64,000 nt of DNA, taken from Actinostola sp. cb2023. Its lineage: Eukaryota; Cnidaria; Anthozoa; Actiniaria; Actinostolidae. Where the stretch lies: positions 289,897 to 353,896 of the forward strand of contig JAUJYZ010001399.1 of assembly GCA_033675265.1 (NCBI GenBank). Direction: 5' to 3'. This document shows positions 50,314-63,153 of the stretch, piece by piece. How positions within the stretch are numbered: the first letter of the stretch is position 1; each line of letters starts with the position of its first letter. The notes below the pieces were generated by a model. The model did not search any database and had not been told where the DNA came from. It saw nothing but the letters and a program-made list of their open reading frames with translations. A program made the translations under genes and the position numbers.

Positions 50314-53300
50314 ATGGTATCATCCGAATCCGAGACATTTAACTATAAATGTCGAGCACTCCCAAAACCTAACGCCATATCCAAACAATTTGAGTATATT
50401 ACCTGTCAAAGTTCAATCTTTTTACTAAAATGTCATATCTGTGAAGAAGTCCTAAATGGAGACCGGGTATTAGACCACTGTCACATTACTGGAAAATATA
50501 GAGGTGCCGCACACAACGATCGATTGTAATATTAATTATCAAATACCAAAATTCTACCCAGTAATATTCCACAACTTATCTGGTTATGATGCACACTTAT
50601 TCATAAAAAATCTTGGAGTAGGAGAAGGTGATATAACCTGTATTCCAAATAATGAAGAGAAATATATATCTTTCACAAAACAGATAGTTGTAGATAAATA
50701 TATTAAAGATGTGAATATCAAACGAGAAATAAGATTTATTGATAGTTTAAGATTTATGGCTGCAGGTCTTGGAACTTTAGTTGAAAATCTTGATAAATCA
50801 TCCTGTTTGAATATGGCAAATTTTTATAAAGGAGAAAAGTTGGATTTATTATTAAGACAAGACGCTCAATGAGCGTTCACTCGGGCATTGTGAAAAGGAA
50901 AATGTCAGTTGTTCGAGGAAGTACTTGAAAATGAATGCCAGTTGGTTGAAGAACAAGGACAATGTCAGCTGCGCGAGGAGAGACCTGACAATGACTGACA
51001 GTTGCGTGACGAGGGAGACTATGTATATACATGTATGTGTCGAGTTCATTTGATTTGCCTTTGAGTTCATTTGATTATACCTTTTGACTTTGAGTTCAAT
51101 TGATTTGATTTTGATGAGTTTGTGTAAAGGCCCCCTCTCTAGCTTCAGATCCCGAAACGTCGAGTTTGGAATCGAGTTCGGGTTCGAGTTACGGTTCGAA
51201 CGTCGAATAAAACAAGGACATCTTCTTCAATACAATATAATTTTCTCTGACGTCATGACAATCAGTGACAGTTGAGTGACGAGGGAGACTATTAGTCCGG
51301 TGAGTACGAACATGATACGTCTTGAGGTTGCATAGGTCAGATGGTTCCGATAACGGCCTCGCGTTTGTTTTTTTTAAAATATATTTTAAGCGAGCTTCTA
51401 GTCCTTTTACCACTTCTAGTCATTGAACGATGAACTAGAATCCTGACCTTTTAATAGCTTGAAGATCTACAGCTGCTTTCAAAACTAAGATTCAAAATCT
51501 ACTTGAGTCCTGTTTCTCGTTTATCTTTTCAAATCTGCTGAGTAATCTTGAAACTCCGGATACGATTAAATACGTCGCATACTCGTCATTTTGGAGCCGA
51601 ACAAAACTACTACTACTACTACTACAACCGAAATCCGCATTTTCTAACTCGGGCGGCCTGCGGCCTGGGCCCGAGTAAAAAGGAGTATATCCATATGACT
51701 ATATCAACAGTATAAAAAAGTTGGATGATACAAGCCTCCCACCAATAGAAGAGTTTTATTCTAAACTTAATAAAGAGGACATTTCAGACGATGATTATAA
51801 ACATGCCCAGAATATCTGGAAAAAATTCAAAATAAAAAATATGAAAGAGTACCATAATTTATATCTAAAATCAGATGTAATATTATTAGCCGACGTATTT
51901 GAGAATTTTAGAACAGTTTGTATAAAAAAACTATAACTTAGACCCCGCATGGTATTATACAGCACCAGGTCTAGCATGGAGCGCATGTCTAAAAACAACA
52001 AAAATAGAATTAGAATTATTAAATGATATAGATATGATTAATATGATAGAAAAAGGTATTCGCAGCGGAGTATCAATGATATCCACAAGATATGGTAAAG
52101 CTAATAATAAATATATGGATGGCTATATTCCAGAAGAAAAATCAAAATATATTCAATATCTAGATGCTAATAATTTATATGGATGGGCGATGAGTGAAAA
52201 ACTTCCAACACACGGTTTTGAATGGATGGGTGTAAAAGAATTAGAACATTGGGAAAAGCATCCATGTATTTTGGAAGTAGATTTAGAATATCAAAAAAAC
52301 TTCACAATCTTCATAACGATTATCCATTAGCACCAGAAAGAATGATAGTTAACAAGGTTGAGAAATTACTACCTAACCTTGGTAATAAAAAGAAATATAT
52401 TATTCATCATCAAACATTGAAACAGTACAGGAGCCAAAAGTCTAGGGTTGAAAATAATTAAAATTCACAGAGGTATAAAATTCAATGAAACCGATTGGTT
52501 AAAACCATATATAAATCTTAATACGGATTTACGTACAAATGCGAAAAATGATTTCGAAAAAAGATTTCTTCAAATTAATGAATAATTCAGTATTTGGAAA
52601 AACTATGGAAAATATACGAAATAGGGTTGATATTAAACTTGTTACTTCTGAGGTGCAAATGACAAAAAAACTTATTTGTAAACCTAACTATTTTCACAGA
52701 ATTATATTTTCAGAAAACTTGACAGCTATACATATGAAGAGAACAAAGTTAAAATTCGATAAACCTATATATCTGGGTATGTCTATATTAGATCTCAGTA
52801 AAACATTAATGTATGATTTTCATTATAATTATATAAAAGAAAAATATAATGATCAAGCAAAATTATTATTTTACAGATACAGACTCACTAATGTATGAAA
52901 TAGAAACAGATGATTTTTATATGGATATACAGAAAGATATTAAAACAAAGTTTGATACAAGCAATTATCCAAAAGATCATAAATCAAAAATAGAAACAGG
53001 TGTTAACACAAAAAGTTATCGGTATGTTTAAGGATGAAGCAGATGGAAAAACAATTACAGAATTTGTTGGATTACGTGCAAAACTATATTCATATAAATG
53101 TGAAGAAAAATAAGAAAAACGATGTAAGGGAATAAAAAGAACAGTTGTTAAAAAATGATATAAGTTTTGATGATTATAAAAGATGTTTATTTGAAGGAGA
53201 AACACAACTTCGAAAAATGAATGTTATTAGAAGTCACAACCATGAGTTATATACAGAGGAGGTAAATAAAATAGCATTAAATAGAGAAGATGATAAAAGG

Positions 53301-53384
53301 AATATTTCTTCAGACCAGATACATACATATGCATACGGATATAAGAATACAAACAAAATATATATATATTTAAAAAAAAGATGA
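50314..53384 (+). pseudogene. Polinton-type DNA polymerase B (right arm), interrupted
   Basis: Same gene as 33250-35470, plus strand. The zinc cluster reads CHICEEV...LDHCHITGKYRGAA (HNH-like, often seen at the start of these polymerases). The exonuclease part is open at 50504-50865 without the left-arm frameshift. It is then split by an 820-bp insertion (50866-51685) and resumes at 51686. Additional one-base changes near 52292, 52563, 52870, 53010 and 53150 mostly lie in A or T runs and are absent from the left arm. Motif A is at about 52160, motif C at about 52870, and the C-terminus (MNVIRSHNHELYTEEVNKIA) at 53217-53280. Confidence 0.85.
50866..51685. other. 820-bp insertion in the right-arm polymerase
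   Basis: Absent from the left arm, where the frame reads straight through. It contains imperfect tandem units (GAAAATGTCAGTTGTTCGAGG type), two GTGACGAGGGAGACTAT pieces like the ends of the GTCTCCC MITE family, a TAC triplet run, and a terminal dyad CTCGGGC/GCCCGAG. Origin unknown. Confidence 0.6.
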
Positions 53385-53750
53385 AACCAAAAAGATGAAA
53401 AAAAAGATGAAAACAAAAAGATGAAAAAAAAGATGAAACCAAAAAGATGAAAAAAAGATGAAACCAAAAAGATGAAAAAAAAGATGAAACCAAAAAGATG
53501 AAAAAAAAGATGAAACCCAAAAGATGAAAAAAAGATGAAACCAAAAAGATGAAAAAAAAAGATGAAACCAAAAAGATGAAAAAAAAGATGAAACCAAAAA
53601 GATGAAAAAAAAGATGAAACCAAAAAGATGAAAAAAAAAAGATGAAACCAAAAAGATGAAACCAAAAGATGGGAGCGCTCCATAATAAACCAAAAGATAT
53701 AAAAAAAGATGAAACCAAAAAGATGAAAAAAAAGATGAAACCAAAAAGAT
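53384..53750. repeat. TTTCATC minisatellite (right arm, inverted)
   Basis: GATGAAACCAAAAAGATGAA units, the inverse of 32870-33250. Confidence 0.9.
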
Positions 53751-54938
53751 GGAGCTCCTTTTGTTAGAAAATACAATACGGGTTGTCCTGATGATAAAAC
53801 ACAACGCGAAATGTTATGCGTGTTAAGGTGGCTGGACTGGGTTTTTAGGTGGCGTTACCTTCCATGTTTGAACGGAAAATTCGTTTCTGCTGACAAACTA
53901 ATTTAAAATCAATTTTTTATAACAAGTCTAGAGATAGATTAAAGTTTGCTATGATATATGTTTCATCACGATCGGAGTTATTCTAGCGCCAAAATGACGT
54001 TATTACGCTTTTTTGAATAAATTCGATTTTCAGAGAGAGTAGAGTTTTGTTTAAAAAATTGTCTTCAAGACATAAAGTTCACATGGTCGTCTTCAAGTTT
54101 ACGAAGTTTCGATGATTTCTATGGAAGCGTTTGCAAATAGATCGAATCGGAACTTTTTGGTAGCGAATTTGTAAACAATCCTAGACAATTGTGTCGGGTG
54201 CCCAAAAACTTCGCTTTATGGACTTTAAGTAAACTTTTTTTTGAGCTCATATTGTTCTGCAATCTTTTCGAGATTCCTTTTAGGAAACGGAAAGAAATCG
54301 CTTCATTCGATTTCGAAAAATACGAGTTCCAGTAAAGATATGCATTTTGTCTTTTGTCAAAGATATCACTTGTCTTTACTGAAAGAGGTAAAACTGAAAA
54401 ATCCGGTGATGAATTTTTCTCTAACTACCAAGTCAATTAGTTTAGATAGCACATTCAATAACCCTGAAGTTTCAAGTTCATTGAAACACTTTAACACGGT
54501 CGAATATTATTCTCAAATCCGAAGACTTTTGCATGCCCATTTCTAGAGTATGACAACCGCATCTTATTTGTGTTATGTTTTCTTTGTCATGCATCTCTAT
54601 TGTACAGAATACTTGCTAAAGTTGTGCATTCCAACGCACCATGCATTACATGCACGCCTGACTACCTTCCGAGTCCCGTCCAAGTATGATAATATAATAA
54701 TATAATACAATTGTAATGTATTCCCACTGAGAGCCATCACACACAATGCCTCGAGGAATATCGGTGTATTCAGATGTGGGAGAAGACCTCCGAGGCGGTT
54801 GTGAGCGTGTAGCTCACAGTGGGAATGGGTGATAGGCTGATTCATCGCTGCGGGGAGGAGGGTGGGGCGTCGAGCAAGTCGTTGTACGTCTGCCAGCGAA
54901 ACGGTTCGAAGAGGGTTTTCTGGTGTGAATCATATTAT

Positions 54939-55283
54939 TTATACCAATCTAAGCACATGGGGATGTGAGATGTAGTCCTCTGGGACGAATTCCTCTCGAG
55001 GGTTGCGAGAATCGTGCGATATTTTTGGCATCGTGCGTGAAGGTCCCAGTGAGAATAGTAGATCCGCTTGATGAATTTCATTTGGTTTAGAAATGTTCCA
55101 ATGAGGTCTTGGAATATAGTCAGGAGCGGGTAAATATATTTGCCATATAGCCTGTTTCTCTAACCACTTCTTTGCGATATCTGCGTTAACACTCTCTACA
55201 GAATTTACTAATTTAGAAACAGCAGAATAACCTTTCCAATAACCATTAGTTGAATAATAAATCTTTGATAGTTTTGTATTCAT
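54939..55283 (-). pseudogene. Polinton integrase fragment (right arm)
   Basis: Mirror copy of 31343-31687 with a single difference (VESVN for VEGVN). It has the same truncation after HQADLLF. Confidence 0.75.
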
Positions 55284-55326
55284 TTATATATAACTATATA
55301 AAAAGACAATTCTTTATAATATTATT

Positions 55327-55521
55327 ATGACAGAACGATCTATTTCAGATAAGTTAGATGTAAATCGACAGTATAAACAGGCATTTGGTTTGAAAGCCGA
55401 ATCTTGTTTAAACAGAATAACAATGAACCCATCTTCAGCAAACCCTGGAGAAACATTATACGTTAACATTCCAAAGTTGGCAGATAATGTTGTTATTATT
55501 CCTGATAGTATTGGCACATGA
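55327..55521 (+). pseudogene. Possible Polinton structural-protein fragment (right arm)
   Basis: Mirror copy of 31105-31299 with the same 64 codons. See that entry for the basis and doubts. Confidence 0.35.
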
Positions 55522-56241
55522 CGAAAAATTAAAACTCTTCATATTTTGTCCAAAAATACCCTATTATAGTCTTAGAAACGTGGTGGGATTTGTTTGTGCA
55601 AATATTTATTTAAACGCCAAAAAAATATAAAAATCCGTGACGACCCCGCGTACCTTGAAAACACACGAAAAAAATCGCGAGTCATACCTCGACCCTCGTA
55701 AACTTCGCTATTTCTGCTTCGCATCAGACTAAAGTCCTAGTTTGACCTTGCAAAGTCGTAGTCGAAGTGTTTATGAGTATTTTGAATCCAATTATAAACC
55801 TGTGGCTTAATTGTAAAGGTCACGGCGAGTCGCTGAAAATCACTAAATTTCGCCTCCTCAAAAATTATTGTTTTGGAGCAGTTTTTCAAAATAAAGTTTC
55901 TCCTCTCGGTATAATTATATTTTACTTGAAATTTAGATTTTTTGAAAGTAGAAATGCTACTGTAAAAGGGGGTATGAAAATCTTCTTGGGGCTTTTTATC
56001 AGCGTTGAAAAATAAATATCTTAAAATGACACTAATCCCAACATTTAGCTGTCAACAACTACTCACAGTCGGCACATACTTTGTACCAAATGACCGAAAG
56101 CTTGTCGATTTCTTCTATTTTCTTTGGTATTCAGTTCTAAACAACAGTTGTAACGTCGTATTTAGCTGACCTGAATTATAAGGGTCCATAAATGTCATAA
56201 ATATATCAGTGAGTTCAGTTAACTTAGATTACCTAAGTAAT

Positions 56242-59200
56242 CAACTTGCAGCTATCGAAAACGACTGATGAATTAATATAATTATTTTGCAATTGAGCTT
56301 TTTAAGCGTTGGTTGTGATCCCCTTGAAGAAATGTGTAAAAAGACATCGACATTTTGTGTATATCAGTCTTGGGTTGAGAAAGCTAATTTATGCAAATAG
56401 TGCCGGGAGAATTAAATATGATTGGCAGATAATATCTCTACAAAAACAAACTTCTGTAGGTTCAATTCCATAATTTTCTCAAGAAAAAGGACTAGAGTTC
56501 TTCATAGTTTTGATAGTGAATCAGCGCTTTACCGTGGTATAGTAAATGGAACTGGTTATTTGTTCATTTCAAAAGCTGGTTGGAGGCGTTAATAATGCGC
56601 CACCGAGAAAGACGTTTTGGAACACGCTCGCAGTGTTGCAATCAATGACTCAGAAGTAGAGCTCACTGAGAACATTGCCTTGATAAGTCTAAAGTATACC
56701 ACCTCTATGGTATGCTGTCCAACCTCTGTTAAGGTCCAACTCTCTGTAACGGCCTACATTTCATCAGTGTTATTGAAACCTGTCTACAACGGTCACCTCT
56801 GCACAACGTCCACCTCTGTACAATATGGCCACCTCTACACGTCCACTTTTACACAATGGCCACGTACCTCTGCACAACGGCCATCTCTGCATAACAGCCA
56901 CCTCTACACAACGGCCACCTTCACACAACGGCCACCTCTACACAACGGCCAACTCTACACAACGGCCACCTCTACACAACGGCCACCTCTACATAACGCC
57001 CACCTCCACACAACGGCCACCTCCACACAACGGCCACCTCTACACAACGGCCACCTCTACACAACAGCCATCTCTAAACAACGGCCACCTCCACACAACG
57101 GCCACCTCTACACAACGGCCACCTCTACACAACGCCCACCTCTGCACAACGCCCACTTCCGCACAACGACCACCTCTACACAACGACCACCCGTCCACCA
57201 GTGCACAACGACCATCTCTACACAATTACCGCCACCTCTACACATGGGCCAGGTCTATACAACGGCCACCTGAGCCCACTTCTACACAACGGCCACCTCT
57301 GCACAATAACGCCAACTTCTGCACAACGCCCACCTCTGCACAACGGCCACCCGTCCACCAGTGCACAACGCCCACTTCTACACAACGCCCTTTTCTACAC
57401 AACGACCATCTCTACACAACGGCCACCTGAGCCCATCTCTGCACATCGGCCTCCCGTCTGACTCTGCACAACGGCCACCTCTATACAACGACCGACTTCT
57501 GCAGAATGACCATCTCTACACAACCGCCACCTCCACACAACGGCCACCCTCTACACAACGGCACCTCTACACAACAGCCACCTCTACACAACGGTCACCT
57601 CCACACAACGGCCACCTCTACACAATGGCCACCTCTGCACAACGCCCACTTCCGCACAACGACCACCTCTACACAACGACCACCCGTCAACCCGTCCACC
57701 AGTGCACAACGGCCACCTCTGCACAACGGCCACCCGTCCACCAGTGCACAACGGCCACCTCTGCACAACGGCCACCCGTCCACCCGTCCACCAGTGCACA
57801 ACGCCAACTTCTACACAACGACCTTTTCTACACAACGACCATCTCTACACAACGGCCACCTGAGCCCATCTCTGCACAACGGCCACCTCTATAACAACGA
57901 CCACTTCGCCACCTCTACACATGGGCCACCTCTACACAATGGCCACCTCTGCGCAACGGCCACCCTTCCAGCAGTGCACAACAGCCACCTCTAGACAACG
58001 CCCACTTCTGCACAAGGCCAGGCCCACTTCTGCAAATAGACCACCTCTACACAACGGCCACCTTTGTACTACGGCCACCCGTCCACTACGCCCACTTCTG
58101 CACAATGCCCATTTCTGCACAAGGGACCATCTCTACACAACCGCCATCTCTACACAACCGCCACCTCTGCACAACGGCCACTTCTGCACAACGGCCACCT
58201 CTGCACAACGCCCACTTCTGCACAATGCCCACCTCTACACAACAGCCACCTCTACACAACGGCCACCTCTGCATAACGGCCACTTCTGCACAATGCCCAC
58301 CTCTACACAACAGCCACCTCTACACAACGGCCACCTCTGCACAACGGCCTCCCGTCTGACTCTGCACAACGGCCACCTCTACATAACGACCGACTTCTGT
58401 AGAACGCCATCTCTACACAACCGCCACCTCTACACAACGGTCACTTCTACACAACCCGTCCATCAGTGCACAACCACCCACTTCTGCAGAACGACCATCT
58501 CTACACAACCGCCACCTCTACACAATGGCCACATCTACACAACGGCCACCTGAGCCCACCTCTGCACAACGGCCTCCTGTCTGACTCGCCCGACTCTGAC
58601 GGCCTCCCAGGCCACTTCTGCACATAGACCTGCTCTTCTACACAACGGCCACCTCTGTACTACGGCCACATGTCCAACAGTGCACAACGGCCACCTCTAC
58701 ATAACGCCCACCTCTACACAATGGCCACCTCTACACAATATTACAAATATAGGCTGTTACAGAGAGGTGGACGTAGCCAAATCCCAAGAGGAACGACGAG
58801 CTGGACAGATGTAGTTCACCGCAGACTCTTTGGAGGACGGAAAGAACACCTAAAAAGCGTCTGCGGGGGAGGCTAGGACAGATGCTCCACGTCGAAATAT
58901 CACGCGGGAATGTGAATACTGAAGCGCGTGCTAAAATGAACTCGACTTCTGAGCCATTGATTGCAACACTGCGAGTGTGTTCCGAAACGTCTTTCTCGGA
59001 GGCGCATTATTGACGCCTCCAACCAGAAAGGAAAGTTTTGAAAGGAACAAATGACCAGTTCCATTTACTATACCACGGTAAAGCACTGATCCACTATCAA
59101 AACTATGAAGAACTCTAGTCCTTTTTCTTGAGAAAATTATGGAATTGAACATACAGAAGTTTGTTTTTGAACAAAATAATATCTGCCAATCATATTTAAT

Positions 59201-59352
59201 TCTCCCGGCACTATTTGCATAAATTAGCTTTCTCAACCCAAGACTGATATACACAAAATGTCGATGTCTTTTTACATTATCTTTTACACGCTTAAAAAGC
59301 TCCAATGCAAAATAAATTATATTCATGAGTCGTTTTCGATCATTGCAAGTTG
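56242..59352. mobile_element. Foldback element around the 17-bp minisatellite (right arm)
   Basis: Mirror of 27591-30386 but about 315 bp longer, because the internal array (about 56785-58745) has more units. Its right end is followed by GGCTGTCATTAAAACGCGGG, then the heptads and the 15-bp array. Confidence 0.7.
56785..58745. repeat. 17-bp minisatellite (right arm)
   Basis: ACAACGGCCACCTCTAC units and variants, about 1.96 kb against 1.71 kb in the left arm. Confidence 0.95.
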
Positions 59353-59380
59353 GCTGTCATTAAAACGCGGGCTGCGGACT

Positions 59381-60350
59381 ATGTTGTCCTGAAATATGTT
59401 GTCCTGAAATATGTTGTCCTGAAATATGTTGTCCTGAAATATGTTGTCCTGAAATATGTTGTCCTGAAATATGTTGTCCTGAAATATGTTGTCCTGAAAT
59501 ATGTTGTCCTGAAATATGTTGTCCTGAAATATGTTGTCCTGAAATATGTTGTCCTGAAATATGTTGTCCTGAAATATGTTGTCCTGAAATATGTTGTCCT
59601 GAAATATGTTGTCCTGAAATATGTTGTCCTGAAATATGTTGTCCTGAAATATGTTGTCCTGAAATATGTTGTCCTGAAATATGTTGTCCTGAAATATGTT
59701 GTCCTGAAATATGTTGTCCTGAAATATGTTGTCCTGAAATATGTTGTCCTGAAATATGTTGTCCTGAAATATGTTGTCCTGAAATATGTTGTCCTGAAAT
59801 ATGTTGTCCTGAAATATGTTGTCCTGAAATATGTTGTCCTGAAATATGTTGTCCTGAAATATGTTGTCCTGAAATATGTTGTCCTGAAATATGTTGTCCT
59901 GAAATATGTTGTCCTGAAATATGTTGTCCTGAAATATGTTGTCCTGAAATATGTTGTCCTGAAATATGTTGTCCTGAAATATGTTGTCCTGAAATATGTT
60001 GTCCTGAAATATGTTGTCCTGAAATATGTTGTCCTGAAATATGTTGTCCTGAAATATGTTGTCCTGAAATATGTTGTCCTGAAATATGTTGTCCTGAAAT
60101 ATGTTGTCCTGAAATATGTTGTCCTGAAATATGTTGTCCTGAAATATGTTGTCCTGAAATATGTTGTCCTGAAATATGTTGTCCTGAAATATGTTGTCCT
60201 GAAATATGTTGTCCTGAAATATGTTGTCCTGAAATATGTTGTCCTGAAATATGTTGTCCTGAAATATGTTGTCCTGAAATATGTTGTCCTGAAATATGTT
60301 GTCCTGAAATATGTTGTCCTGAAATATGTTGTCCTGAAATATGTTGTCCT
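59381..60350. repeat. Perfect 15-bp tandem array, about 64 copies
   Basis: ATGTTGTCCTGAAAT repeated without a visible change over 970 bp. On the right (60351-60484) it decays into diverged units of the same period (GTCCTGCGATATATT, GTCTAGCGACATGTG). Since 15 is a multiple of 3 and several frames lack stops, frames of 353-379 codons stay open on both strands (for example repeating IFQDN or GQHIS on the minus strand). They are best seen as repeat by-products. Confidence 0.95.
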
Positions 60351-61257
60351 GCGAGAAAATGTCCTGAGTAATTTTTTCCTGACTGATATGGTCCTGCGAT
60401 ATATTGTCTAGCGACATGTGATTCTGTACTTACATAAGTCTGCGATAAATGATTCTGCGCTGTATTGTCCTGCTGTTCATGTAAGTTCGATCTTGTCAAG
60501 GCCTGCTCACAAGAACTATCATGTAGAGGTTATAGTCATCCCGAATGTGTTGGCTTTGGAAGCATTGAGTTTGCAGGCGACGAGGAACCCGCAACATCAG
60601 CCACAAACAGAGGACAATCAGTGGAATATTCGGAGTGCCTCTCAATCTTCTTGCTGGCAGTCCAACACTTAGTGCATATGTGTTGAACCCATTTCTGGAC
60701 ACCTTTGATCATGCGGTAATGATCCTTGGGATGCTGGCATTTACTTTTGTTGTAATCTCTACAAAAGAGAACACCACTCATTTGCACAGTGCGATTCGTC
60801 TTGTTTGTCATTGGAGTTGTAGTACGTATTTTAGCTTTCCCAATCAAGGCTTGCTGCTCCATGTGCAGAAATGATTCCTCCCATGTTAACGATCATCCCC
60901 GCTCTATCTCTAGCAAGACGGTTGCATGAAAGTCACGAACTGTGCTCCAATGATATTGGGTGGCCAGGTACATTAATCGCATAAGATGTTGTAATCTGGC
61001 TTTTTGCTCAACTGTGGTAATTTTTGAATGACTCATAATCGTTGTGTATCCCGCCACAAATTCCTCAATTGTCAAGTCATCGTAAGCGACATCTTTACTA
61101 ACACAACTCAACGACAACTCACTATGCGGCCAGATCTGGGGGTTACCACGCAAGTTGTGATCCGTGCCGTTTTTTCCTGATTTAAGTTTCTTTGATCGCT
61201 TACCTGAAGTATTGGATTTCTTCCAATGCTTCTCATCATCGGTTTCATCTCCAGAAT

Positions 61258-61372
61258 TAACCTGAGTATCAGGCTTTTTTGGCGGAGAAGTAGAGAAAAA
61301 GAAAGGGAGAAAAGAAGGGAAAAAGCCTGACACAGACCTATTGATTTGAGCCTTCCGCCCCCTTGCAGCACG
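61258..61372 (-). repeat. Polypyrimidine module, copy B
   Basis: Minus strand: GGGCGGAAGG, spacer, TGTCAGGC, a pyrimidine tract, then GCCTGATACTCAGGTTA. It lies directly before the gag core and could be its 3' splice site. Confidence 0.55.
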
Positions 61373-61882
61373 ATACATATATCTGAAAATAACAACCAAT
61401 CAAAATCACCATTCCGCTCTGCCAACTGTCATGTCAAGACTGTCGTGTGTCAAGGAACTTGGCCTTGATGCTCTTGGAGTTTTTAAAACCGTTTTGGTAT
61501 TAACGTTCTACAAGCACCTTTTATATCTTCTTCAATTTGGTTTTTATCATGCTACCCTCGTTAAATAAAGTCCTTACTTACTTACAAGATGAAACTAAGA
61601 AACAGCTGATAAATCAGCCTGTCGGCAAAACCCCAAGCACGTCATTTTTTTGTTAGTTTGAAGACAAAGTTCTTGTTATTTCTTCAATTCAATTCCAGGA
61701 AATAGCTCCTTCTAGAGCCTGTCTAAATTATTTTCAATCATAAATAACAGACTGAGGAAATCGAGCTTATTCTTATAGAATATGATGTATCATTTCCGGT
61801 CGGCTGTGACGTTTCCCTGGGGACGTTTCAAGCCTTTGTGTTTTATCCAATCATGCCAACGTCCAGAATCTGGATGGCTGAC

Positions 61883-61985
61883 ACGGGCAGATCAATGCCC
61901 TTGTGTCAGGCCTTCTTCCTCTCTCTTCTCCCGGGCCTCTCCCCCTCCCCTTTGAAGGCCCGGATACTCAGGTTACTCCAGAATT
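61883..61985 (+). repeat. Polypyrimidine module, copy C
   Basis: Plus strand: TGTCAGGCCTTC, pyrimidine tract, then CCCGGATACTCAGGTTACTC. It is inverse to copy B. The 121-codon plus frame here (61903-62268) may contain a scrap of another gag, but it also overlaps the minus-strand gag start and is not called. Confidence 0.5.
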
Positions 61986-62383
61986 TGAACTCGAGTCGGA
62001 ATTAGCAGCTCCAAACTTTCCCGTTCATGATCTGCTGCCCGAGTCATCGATGGCTATACGTGATGATATATTCTTGCGCTCCATGTTAGACCCCGACTTA
62101 TCCTTCGTCTTCCTTGAGTGCGTCAGGGGCATTCCTGAACGATTGTCTCTAACCTCTTATTCTCGAGAACCATACGTTCCAACTTCTCATTCATTTGTAG
62201 TAAAAGTGCGAACTGATCTATCTCCGACGGTTTGCGTTTTTCTACGCTCCTGGTTGCCGTATCCTTAGGGCTGGGAAGTCCCTCAGAGCCCGCACGTGGA
62301 CTGACACTCGGCTTTATACCATCAAATCCGATGCTGTCGAATGCAGTGTAGTCAATAGGTTTTCGATCTTTACGCTTGGCCAT

Positions 62384-63028
62384 ATTGGAACTTATGGTGT
62401 TGGATATTCAAATTCAAAATAAATTAAGACTGCACTATTGCTTATCCATAAACTCTATACATACAAGATCGTTGACTGAACTATGACACTGAAGAGATCC
62501 GAATACTTGAAACTGGAAATGATGTCATAAGATATCCCATCAGTCTAGGTAGAATTAATTATTTTGATGCGGCTCAAAATAGGCCAATTCCCACGTGCTT
62601 CTATACATTAACTCGATAGTCGGGCAAATCATACTTCCTTGTAGTAGGCCATTGTGGCCGAGTCAAAGGCAATGTATAGGCACACTGCTACCACCACATG
62701 TTTAATGTTTAATAACTCTTTGTCAACTACAACAATATAACATAACATAAAATAAAATAGATACAATAATAATAAGGAAAAAAAAAATGATACACAATGA
62801 ACAAAGAACTAAAACTAAAGATGTTGACGGGATGGTGGCAGGGGGAAACTAAATTCCCATTCAAAGGCTACCCTCCTAATATATAAGTAAGTAATGACAA
62901 AAAAACTTCAACAGAGAAAAACAACAACAACAACAAAATGTAAATATAAAATGTATAAAATGTCTGAACATGGAGTACAGTTCAGATCAAAATATTTTTA
63001 TTGGTAATTTTAGTGATCAAAGGAGGGA
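62384..63028. other. No clear gene; A/T-rich
   Basis: Mostly low-complexity A/T sequence. TTGTGGCCGAGTCAAAGGC (about 62652-62671) resembles the start of a tRNA-Leu/Ser-type promoter A box, but no B box or tRNA fold follows. It could be a degraded SINE. Confidence 0.35.
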
Positions 63029-63091
63029 ATGACCGACAAACTCAACTTGCATGAAACACCCCATCCAGCAATTGACCCAGGCACCACAGAA
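63029..63091 (+). CDS. Possible exon upstream of the PTB exon
   Basis: ATG at 63029 opens 21 codons (MTDKLNLHETPHPAIDPGTTE) that end exactly at a GTGAGT donor, in phase with the next exon at 63154. There is no family motif, so this rests on splice-site fit alone. Confidence 0.3.
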
Positions 63092-63153
63092 GTGAGTGTC
63101 GAGTGATCTATCTACACACATGTACATGTTAATAACATGTGCTTTATTTTCAG

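Larger units (their letters stand above)
60536..62383 (-). pseudogene. DIRS-type gag-like ORF, interrupted
   Basis: Three minus-strand pieces in one frame. 62383-62123: basic start and a coiled coil, FALLLQMNEKLERMVLENKR. 61399-60893: gag core, LTIEEFVAGYTTIMSHSKI then LMYLATQYHWSTVRDFHATV, alignable in style with the ORF1 at 14123. 60862-60536: Cys/His cluster, LFCRDYNKSKCQHPKDHYRM then HICTKCW. The last two are separated only by one in-frame UGA (60892-60890, TGA where CGA would fit). The first gap (about 720 bp) may be an intron ending at CTCAG near 61263 or an insertion. No RT follows; the 15-bp array does. Confidence 0.7.

Noticed and set aside
59323..60499. Long ORFs of 353-379 codons (repeating YVVLK, IFQDN, GQHIS)
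   Set aside because: They are automatic products of a perfect 15-bp repeat without stops in those frames; there is no independent sign of coding.
61903..62268. 121-codon plus-strand gene
   Set aside because: It overlaps the minus-strand gag N-terminus antisense and begins in the polypyrimidine module; at most a scrap of gag-like sequence.
62652..62671. tRNA-Leu/Ser gene
   Set aside because: Only an A-box-like stretch is present; no B box, arms or anticodon loop can be drawn.
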